A DNA stretch of 14,529 nucleotides from Gammaproteobacteria bacterium (GTDB lineage: Bacteria > Pseudomonadota > Gammaproteobacteria > Pseudomonadales > Azotimanducaceae), in assembly GCA_026706425.1 (NCBI GenBank), contig JAPOYW010000628.1:1-14529 (forward strand). Direction: 5' to 3'. The number at the start of each line of letters is the position of its first letter. Positions within the stretch are counted from its first letter, which is position 1. The translations under genes were made by a program, and so were the position numbers. Below the pieces are notes generated by a model. The model saw nothing but the letters and a program-made list of their open reading frames with translations, made no database searches and was not told the DNA's origin. Positions 5,346 through 14,529 of the stretch are shown piece after piece.

Positions 5346-6050
5346 TCAGGGATAGCGACCGGTCCGAACTGCGAATTCCCTGATCAGGACCTGCCGGGCA
5401 ACCTGCCGGGCGATGTCGCGAACCGAACCTGTCGTGCGGGCGGCACGCCACGAGCGGATCCCCGGCCGCGCAAGGTCGATGCCCTTCTCCACGCCATCGC
5501 CGCGCCCGGTACTGCGAGGTCGACAGTGCATGAAGACCCGGAGCACGTCGGCACCCCATTCGCTCGTCGAGTCGGCCTCTTGTCGAAGCAACCGGGACTG
5601 GGTCCGCGGGGCGGGACACACGCCGACAAGATGCACGCGGACACCGAGTTGCTGGACCTCGGAAACGGCAACACGCAGGTCGTCGTCCCCGGAAAGCAAT
5701 ACGCAATCCGCCATCGCCCGGTTACGGGCCAAGGTAACCAAATCCCTGGCGATCAGCGCATCGACTCCCTTCTGGCGCCCGTCGGCATCGACGCGACCAA
5801 GCCGCAGCTTGACATCGGCCTGTTCGGCCAACGCCACTTGTGAGCGGGTCGGACGGTTCGCCGTGGCGTCGTACCAGTAGATCCGCAACAGGGGCATTCC
5901 CGATTTGCATCCGGCGAAGCGCGCCAGCTCGCTGACGGCGATACTATGGTCGAGCAAGACATCGGACCGTGCCACCTTTCGACCGGACAAAACCCGAGCC
6001 CCCTCCGCGAACAGGTAGCCGGCATCGACAAAGACGGCAACGCGATCCAT
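5346..6050 (-). CDS. NYN-domain (PIN-like) putative RNase
   Basis: A 234-residue protein with an N-terminal NYN/LabA-like domain, a PIN-type nuclease fold. Conserved acidic residues expected to bind the catalytic metal are visible: D9 in VAVFVDAGYLF, D97 in RQKGVDALIARDLVTLA, and D122-D124 in LLSGDDDLRVAV, followed by the strand GVRVHLVGV (136-144). The domain covers about residues 1-165. The C-terminal 65 residues are basic and unlike anything I recognise. The ATG at 6050 opens directly on the first strand of the domain; the open frame extends 26 codons further without family features. No signal peptide. It lies 84 bp upstream of nfuA on the same strand, but nfuA has its own promoter. The RNA target is unknown. 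Confidence 0.8.
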   Translation of the reverse strand: MDRVAVFVDAGYLFAEGARVLSGRKVARSDVLLDHSIAVSELARFAGCKSGMPLLRIYWYDATANRPTRSQVALAEQADVKLRLGRVDADGRQKGVDALIARDLVTLARNRAMADCVLLSGDDDLRVAVSEVQQLGVRVHLVGVCPAPRTQSRLLRQEADSTSEWGADVLRVFMHCRPRSTGRGDGVEKGIDLARPGIRSWRAARTTGSVRDIARQVARQVLIREFAVRTGRYP

Positions 6051-6246
6051 CGTCAGAACTACTACCCCAACGGGCCTTCCTGGTGTACGGTCGGCGGTCC
6101 AGTCCTCCGGGCGATCGCATCTTAGCACCTTGTCGGATCAGCGCCCCCGAGCATCGAGGTGCCATGAAGCCCCTTCACGCCAAATCTCGGCCACGTTCAC
6201 GCCGCTCTGGGGGTACGCGCCGTAGGATTGCCCTCTTGGAGCTGGC
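6051..6246. other. Divergent intergenic region before metH
   Basis: About 196 bases between the NYN gene and metH. I looked for cobalamin (B12 box), SAM-I, SAM-II and SAH riboswitch cores and saw none that fit. No convincing promoter was found on either strand. GGAG at 6237-6240 is a well-placed ribosome binding site for metH. Confidence 0.4.
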
Positions 6247-9936
<3,690 letters not shown>

Positions 9937-9948
9937 CACGAGGGGGGT

Positions 9949-9969
9949 CCATCGCTGCGGTGGCGATGG
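9949..9969 (+). terminator. Hairpin after metH (weak terminator or leader structure)
   Basis: CCATCGC (9949-9955) and GCGATGG (9963-9969) form a perfect 7-bp stem with the 7-base loop TGCGGTG, 12 bases after the metH stop. Only TTCT follows, so termination would be partial at best. It could instead be part of the 5' leader of the sulfite reductase transcript. Confidence 0.4.
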
Positions 9970-10057
9970 TTCTAAGGATAGTCGGTTTCGTTGTTTCTCC
10001 TGCCGGGCGGTTTCTGGCAACGTGTTGCGGCTCAGGACCGGTCCGAATGGTGCGAAC

Positions 10058-11815
10058 ATGTACCAATACAACGTTTTCGACCAGCGTTTCGTCGAGGAGC
10101 GCGTCGAACAGTACCGGGACCAGACGACGCGCTTCCTGGCCGGGGAACTTGCCGAGGACCAGTTCCAGCAACTGCGGCTACGCAACGGGCTCTACATCCA
10201 GCGTCTGGCGCCGATGTTGCGCATCGCCGTGCCATACGGGATGTTGACGGCCACACAGCTTCGGGCGCTCGCCGCGATCGCACGGGACTTCGACAAGGGC
10301 TACGGCCACCTGTCCACCCGGCAGAATATGCAGATCAACTGGCCGGAACTCGAAGCGGTGCCGGACATTCTGGCCCGTCTCGCCGAGGTTCAGATGCATT
10401 GCATCCAGACCAGCGGCAGCTGCATCCGCAACATCACGACCGACCAATTCGCCGGCGTCGCCGCCGACGAGGTCGTCGATGCCCGGCCCTATTGCGAGAT
10501 CATCCGGCAGTGGTCCACCTATCATCCCGAGTTCGACTGGCTGCCGCGCAAGTTCAAGATCGCGGTCAACGGGGCCGGCACGGATCGCGCGGCGACCCAT
10601 GTCCACGACATTGGCATCCAGGTTCGCCTCGGCGAGGATGGCACGCCCCGCTTCGACTTCCTGGTCGGGGGCGGCCTCGGTCGAACTCCGGTGGTCGGCA
10701 AGTCGATCCGCGAAGGACTGGCCGAGAAGGATCTGCTCACCTATCTCGAGGCCATCCTCCGGGTCTACAACCGCTACGGCCGTCGCGACAACAAGTACAA
10801 GGCGCGGATCAAGATCCTGGTGCGCGCCCTGACGCCCGAGAAGTTCCGCGAGCTGGTGGACGCCGAGTGGGAGCACCTCCGCGACGGGCCGACCCAACTG
10901 CCCGCCACCGAGGTCGCGCGCATACGCGACCACTTCAAGGCCCCGCCGTACGAAAAGCTGCCCGGCGAAGGCGCCTTGCTGGCGTCGGAACGACTTCGGA
11001 ATCCGGCTTTCAACGCGTGGATGCGTCACAACGTCGCGCCGCACAGGCAATCCGGCTACGCCATCGTGACGCTATCCACGAAGGCAACCGGTGTACCGCC
11101 CGGCGATATCGCCGACGAACAGATGGATGCCGTGGCCTCCTGGTCCGAACGCTTCGGATTCGGCGAGATCCGGATCTCCCACGAGCAGAACCTGGTGTTG
11201 CCCGATGTCCGCCAACGGGACTTGAGAACACTGTTCGACCTGGCGTGCGCAGAGATGCTCGGTCAAGCCAATGCGGGCTTGCTGACCGACGTGGTCTGCT
11301 GTCCCGGCGGCGACTTCTGCGCCCTCGCCAACGCCAAGTCGATTCCCATCGCCGAAGCCATCCAGCGCCGCTTCGACGACTACGACTACCTGCACGACTT
11401 GGGTCCCATAGACCTCAATATCTCGGGCTGCATGAACGCCTGCGGCCACCACCATGTCGGTCACATCGGCATTCTCGGTGTCGACAAGCGGGGCGAGGAG
11501 TTCTACCAGGTATCCATCGGCGGCAACCAGGCCGACGACGCTTCGCTGGGCCGGATACTCGGGCCCGCCTTCAGCCGCGCCGAGATTCCAACCGTGATCG
11601 AGCGCATCCTCGATGTATACGTCGAGCAAAGGACCGACGGGGAGATATTCCTAGACACGGTCCGACGTATTGGTGTCGAACCCTTCAAGCTGCGCATCTA
11701 CTCGACGAACGACCCGGTACGTGTCAGGAGTTCCCGCCCGAAGACGGTTGCCACTCGCCTTCCTTCCGCCAGCCCACCGGCGAATCGGTTCGAGAAGACC
11801 GCCCGTGCTGGTTAA
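10058..11815 (+). CDS. cysI: Siroheme sulfite reductase (nitrite/sulfite reductase family)
   Basis: Hemoprotein reducing sulfite to sulfide by six electrons for cysteine synthesis; 585 residues. It shows two ferredoxin-like half-domains and two siroheme/4Fe-4S half-domains. Visible marks are MYQYNVFD at the start, STRQNMQINW (about 88-97), and cluster-plus-siroheme cysteines C415-x5-C421 (CCPGGDFC) and C458-x3-C462 (ISGCMNACGHHHVG). The ATG at 10058 is chosen because family members begin with MYxY; an open frame continues upstream but overlaps metH. The last 30 residues are a basic, Pro/Ser-rich tail beyond the usual VEPFK end. The adjoining DUF934 gene is the standard partner of the cysI-type enzyme and favours sulfite over nitrite as substrate. 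The electron donor (ferredoxin or a CysJ flavoprotein) is not encoded here. Confidence 0.9.
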   Translation: MYQYNVFDQRFVEERVEQYRDQTTRFLAGELAEDQFQQLRLRNGLYIQRLAPMLRIAVPYGMLTATQLRALAAIARDFDKGYGHLSTRQNMQINWPELEAVPDILARLAEVQMHCIQTSGSCIRNITTDQFAGVAADEVVDARPYCEIIRQWSTYHPEFDWLPRKFKIAVNGAGTDRAATHVHDIGIQVRLGEDGTPRFDFLVGGGLGRTPVVGKSIREGLAEKDLLTYLEAILRVYNRYGRRDNKYKARIKILVRALTPEKFRELVDAEWEHLRDGPTQLPATEVARIRDHFKAPPYEKLPGEGALLASERLRNPAFNAWMRHNVAPHRQSGYAIVTLSTKATGVPPGDIADEQMDAVASWSERFGFGEIRISHEQNLVLPDVRQRDLRTLFDLACAEMLGQANAGLLTDVVCCPGGDFCALANAKSIPIAEAIQRRFDDYDYLHDLGPIDLNISGCMNACGHHHVGHIGILGVDKRGEEFYQVSIGGNQADDASLGRILGPAFSRAEIPTVIERILDVYVEQRTDGEIFLDTVRRIGVEPFKLRIYSTNDPVRVRSSRPKTVATRLPSASPPANRFEKTARAG

Positions 11816-12296
11816 GGCACCCCGAAGCCGGCTCGGCCACTTCGAAACGCCCGTCGCCGTCCCGGACAATTGGACGCTCGCGGAAGACGGTCCGGCCCGA
11901 CCCGGACTGATTGCCCCATTGCGTGCGTGGCTCGAGTCCCCCGATGGCGCGGGCGTTTGGCTTGAGGGGGACGCCGAGATCGAGGAAGTCGCGTCACAGA
12001 TCGTCCGAGCCCCGGTGATTGCCGTGCGTTTCCCCGTTTTCGCCGACGGCCGCGGGTTGTCGTTGGGCAAGCTTCTAAGGACACGCTACGGCTACGCGGG
12101 CGAGCTTCGTGCCTTCGGCGAGATCGTTCCCGATCTGACCGAATACATGCATCGATGCGGCTTCGACGCGTTCGTCCTGGCCGATCGACGCCAGGCGCAG
12201 GTTGCCATCGCCTGCATTCAGCGCATGAGCGACCACTACCAGGGCTCGTTCCCGCAGCCGCTCCCGCCCTATCGGCGGGTAGCGGAGCGCCTCTAG
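11805..12296 (+). CDS. DUF934 family protein linked to sulfite reduction
   Basis: A 163-residue soluble protein of the DUF934 family (PF06073), regularly found next to cysI-like genes in proteobacteria and annotated as probably involved in sulfite reduction; its biochemical role is not established. Features seen are WLEGDAEIEEVA (about 48-59), VIAVRFPVFADGRGLSLGKLLRTRYGYAGELRAFG with the typical F-x-x-x-x-D-G-R-G run (about 68-102), and YMHRCGFDAFVL in the C-terminal part. The GTG start at 11805 has GAGAAG 7 bases upstream and overlaps the sulfite reductase by 11 bp, implying translational coupling. No cysH follows, unlike the arrangement I recall in Pseudomonas. Confidence 0.85.
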   Translation: MLVKAPRSRLGHFETPVAVPDNWTLAEDGPARPGLIAPLRAWLESPDGAGVWLEGDAEIEEVASQIVRAPVIAVRFPVFADGRGLSLGKLLRTRYGYAGELRAFGEIVPDLTEYMHRCGFDAFVLADRRQAQVAIACIQRMSDHYQGSFPQPLPPYRRVAERL

Positions 12297-12353
12297 GAAC
12301 CGGCGGTCCACTTCCTGGTGCTCCCCAACCCGTAGCGCCTCGGCACTACAAAA

Positions 12354-12371
12354 ATCCCACACATCCCACAC
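12354..12371. repeat. Tandem 9-bp direct repeat
   Basis: ATCCCACAC occurs twice head to tail (12354-12362 and 12363-12371), ending 8 bp upstream of the -35 of the protease promoter. The position suits an activator site with two half-sites, but no factor is recognised. Confidence 0.5.
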
Positions 12372-12379
12372 GTACACCC

Positions 12380-12407
12380 TTGACCGAATCAGAAGACGCG
12401 ATACTAT
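12380..12407 (+). promoter_or_regulatory. Promoter of the subtilase gene
   Basis: TTGACC (12380-12385) and TACTAT (12402-12407) are separated by 16 bp. The RNA start would be near 12414, leaving an untranslated leader of about 139 bases before the protease ATG. In the rest of the gap (12297-12552) I see nothing else except the repeats listed next to this entry and the ribosome binding site GGAG (12540-12543), 9 bases before the ATG. Confidence 0.5.
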
Positions 12408-12410
12408 CGC
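12398..12410. promoter_or_regulatory. 13-bp palindrome over the -10 (possible operator)
   Basis: GCGATA-C-TATCGC is a perfect inverted repeat with a single central base and covers the whole -10 element of the protease promoter. A repressor bound there would block RNA polymerase. The regulator is unknown. Confidence 0.4.
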
Positions 12411-12552
12411 CGCACCTTGGCGGTCCCCGCTCCTTAGATGGTCGATGAGTATTCGCATCGCCGAATAGGCACCCGCTTAACAGCGCCACCTGGATCCTCT
12501 ACGAATTGGGTTAGTTGGGACTGCCTGTCCAAATTTGATGGAGATCTGAACA

Positions 12553-14529
12553 ATGTCCAAGAAACTCACTGCCACGGGTCTCGCCGTCGCCGCCGTCGCG
12601 GTTGTCGTCTACCTGGGGCTGAACGTCGGCGAACGACAAGTCAGCCCAGGAGACGCCGAGACGGCGCTAGATGAGACCGAGAAAGACCGACTCGCCAGCA
12701 GCGCGGCGATTTCGCTGATCGCTGCCGAAAGCGAAGCCATCGACGCGGTCGCCGCGCCGTCCGGCAACGACGCGGTGGAGCTGGCTAACCAAACCAGCGC
12801 GCCACCGGGTTTCGATCCGGCGCCGCCGACCGACCACCAAGCCACGCCCCCGGAGGGCTATTCGTTCACCGCCTACCACGAGGTCGCGCGGGGACCCATG
12901 ACCGCCGAGGACTTCGACCGCGAACAAGCACCTGAGGATCCACCCGCGTGGATGGCCTTTGGCGACGACGCCGTGGCCGAACTGGCCGCAGCGTCCGGGC
13001 GCGACTGGTCGTTCGGTTGGGTCAAGCTGGCCGAAGAAGCGGATCTCGAAACACTCGACGCTTTGCTCGCGGCACACGGCGGGGAAGTACTCGGCCGAGC
13101 CGGCGATCTGGTTCGCGCCCGTCTGCCGGGTGACCCTTCGAACCTCCGGGCAATCGCCGCAGCCCAATCGGTAGCCGGTCTGGGCGCCGTGCCGGCCGAC
13201 CGCAAGATCACCGACACGCTGAATGAACGCTTGGCAACCAATATCCACGAAGAGGTTCCGGTGTGGATCACGCTGATGTCGGACGACCCGGATGGCCAGT
13301 GGCGTCGGGCTCTCATGCAGCTCGGCGCGGACGTCGGCGGGTTTGATCCCTCGATCCGGTCCTATGCGGCCACCATACCCCTAACCGCCCTGGGGCCGAT
13401 TTCGCAAGCCGACTTCGTGCTGGCGGTGGAGTCCATCGGCCGGGTCGTGCCGACACTCGAGATCGCGGCGCCGGCCATGGGCGCCGATGCGCTGCGCAGC
13501 TACGACGCCGCGACCGGGACGTTCGTGGGCACCGGCGGCGCATCCGTCACGGTCGGCGTCATGGACACCGGACTGAACATCGACCACCCCGACATCTCGT
13601 CGAACCGCCGCAGCATCTGCGGCGCCAATTTCACCGGTGGGACCGCCTTGCGCGAAGAAGATCAAGACCTTTGGCTCGACTTCGGGCACCACGGCACGCA
13701 TGTGGCCGGCATCGTCCTGGGCAACGGCGCCGCGGACGCCAACCGCGTCGGCATGGCCCCCCTGATTCAGGACATCCGTTTCGCCAAGGCCGTCAGCAGC
13801 TACGGCACAGCGTCCGCGCTGGGCTGGAACCGAGCCATGGACTGGTTCGCCACGCCGACCGCTTGCGGCGGTGACGACGTGGCGCGCAAGGCCTTGGTCA
13901 TCAACTCGAGTTTGGGTGTGACGTCGGACATCTGGGCGGGCCGTTCCGTCGTCGAGCGCAAGATCGACGCCTCCGTCTGGGCCGCCCGCCAGTTGTTCGT
14001 GACTTCCGCCGGCAATAGCAGCAGCGCTGCGTCGTCGAGCATGGCGGGCGCGAAGAACGTCCTGTCCGTCGGGGCGGCGCAGAACATCGGCGACATCGCG
14101 GCGTTCAGCAGCCAGGGGCCGACCCTGGACGGCCGGCTGATGCCGAAGATCGTCGGCACGGGCGTGTCCGTGGCCTCGGCCCGGGGCAGGGGCGCAAGAG
14201 GCGGCTACAACGTATATTCCGGCACCAGCATGTCGTCGCCAGCGGTGGTCGGCGTGGCGGCGCTGGTCATGGACGCCATACCTGAACTCAAGGAGGAACC
14301 CGCCGCGTTGCGGGCGCGGTTGATGGCGAGCGCCGTCAAGCCCGATGCCTTCCTGGGCCATGCCGGGGCATTCCCCCTCGACAACACGAACGGGCCCGGC
14401 GCCATCAACAACGTCTACGGTCTCGGCAAGGTGTCCGCCCGCACGGCGGTCCTGACCCGGGACGCCGAGGACGGCTGGATCGGCGGCACCGCGGCATTCG
14501 ACCTCGACGCGTCCGGCCACGTCTACCAG
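12553..14529 (+). CDS. Subtilisin-like serine protease (S8), partial at 3' end
   Basis: Secreted or membrane-anchored peptidase; 659 codons are present and the frame is still open at the window edge. Residues 3-24 form a signal peptide or signal anchor (KKL, then an Ala/Val stretch). An Ala/Pro-rich acidic linker follows (about 28-150), then two similar 66-residue segments (154-219 and 236-302) that look like propeptide-type domains, then the S8 catalytic domain. The catalytic triad is complete: D338 in VMDTGLNIDHPD, H380 in HHGTHVAG and S559 in SGTSMSSPAVVG, with the oxyanion N488 in TSAGNSS. The part after about 600 leads into a region of unknown type, possibly a C-terminal anchor or autotransporter domain outside the window. 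ATG 12553 has GGAG 9 bases upstream. Confidence 0.92.
   Translation, partial: MSKKLTATGLAVAAVAVVVYLGLNVGERQVSPGDAETALDETEKDRLASSAAISLIAAESEAIDAVAAPSGNDAVELANQTSAPPGFDPAPPTDHQATPPEGYSFTAYHEVARGPMTAEDFDREQAPEDPPAWMAFGDDAVAELAAASGRDWSFGWVKLAEEADLETLDALLAAHGGEVLGRAGDLVRARLPGDPSNLRAIAAAQSVAGLGAVPADRKITDTLNERLATNIHEEVPVWITLMSDDPDGQWRRALMQLGADVGGFDPSIRSYAATIPLTALGPISQADFVLAVESIGRVVPTLEIAAPAMGADALRSYDAATGTFVGTGGASVTVGVMDTGLNIDHPDISSNRRSICGANFTGGTALREEDQDLWLDFGHHGTHVAGIVLGNGAADANRVGMAPLIQDIRFAKAVSSYGTASALGWNRAMDWFATPTACGGDDVARKALVINSSLGVTSDIWAGRSVVERKIDASVWAARQLFVTSAGNSSSAASSSMAGAKNVLSVGAAQNIGDIAAFSSQGPTLDGRLMPKIVGTGVSVASARGRGARGGYNVYSGTSMSSPAVVGVAALVMDAIPELKEEPAALRARLMASAVKPDAFLGHAGAFPLDNTNGPGAINNVYGLGKVSARTAVLTRDAEDGWIGGTAAFDLDASGHVYQ

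Noticed and set aside
5939..5948. GCGATACTAT also present inside the NYN gene, like the palindrome at 12398
   Set aside because: Only ten bases are shared, the palindrome is not completed, and it lies in coding sequence; several such ten-base matches are expected by chance in 14.5 kb.
6051..6246. Possible cobalamin, SAM or SAH riboswitch before metH
   Set aside because: No B12 box and no SAM or SAH aptamer core could be matched by eye; a covariance-model search would settle it.
9991..11910. 639-codon plus-strand open frame over cysI
   Set aside because: Arg/Pro-rich translation in the wrong frame; the cysI frame holds all cluster cysteines.
12075..12458. 127-codon minus frame beginning in the intergenic region before the protease
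   Set aside because: Mostly antisense to DUF934 and without motif; the part in the gap overlaps the promoter and palindrome.
12438..12674. 78-codon plus frame overlapping the protease start
   Set aside because: Arg-rich translation from the shifted frame of the protease signal region and no ribosome binding site.
13381..14520. 379-codon minus-strand open frame
   Set aside because: Antisense to the S8 catalytic domain, whose triad is in the plus frame.

Overview
The window is a GC-rich, densely coded stretch of what looks like a gammaproteobacterial chromosome. NfuA with its CxxC at positions 149/152, an IscR-type box in front of it, a siroheme sulfite reductase followed by a DUF934 gene, an AroG-type DAHP synthase, full-length B12-dependent MetH and a cN-I-type 5'-nucleotidase fit that reading. 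The assignment rests on gene families only and the genus cannot be told. I see no insertion sequence, integrase, CRISPR, tRNA or rRNA. It reads as core metabolism with a few less familiar small genes.

Layout. (1) 7-1096, minus: a YdcH/DUF465 small coiled-coil protein and a 5'-nucleotidase overlap by 8 bp, as a pair. (2) 1117-3184: a VWA-domain gene and a membrane-anchored J-domain gene (plus) face a TerB-like gene and an unlisted 39-residue membrane peptide gene (minus). Together they hold the parts of DjlA (membrane anchor, TerB, J domain) as separate genes plus a VWA protein. (3) 3302-4592, plus: a promoter, a 27-codon leader peptide containing Trp-Tyr-Trp-Phe-Phe, mutually exclusive RNA hairpins ending in an intrinsic terminator, then a class I DAHP synthase. 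This is a textbook-style ribosome-mediated attenuator apparently able to read all three aromatic amino acids, placed on the first step of the shikimate pathway. (4) 4683-6050, minus: nfuA with an IscR-like operator across its promoter, and upstream of it a NYN-domain putative RNase. (5) 6247-9936, plus: complete metH. (6) 10058-12296, plus: sulfite reductase hemoprotein and an overlapping DUF934 gene. (7) 12297-12552: an intergenic region with a promoter, a 13-bp palindrome on its -10 and a tandem 9-bp repeat. It precedes an exported or membrane-anchored subtilisin-like protease that runs off the end of the window.

Functional themes: aromatic amino acid supply (3); Fe-S carrier supply (4), which could serve the 4Fe-4S sulfite reductase in (6); and sulfur and methionine metabolism (5, 6), where sulfite reduction yields sulfide for cysteine and hence the homocysteine methylated by MetH. 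The strongest and most novel-looking signal is the aromatic attenuator at 3342-3501.
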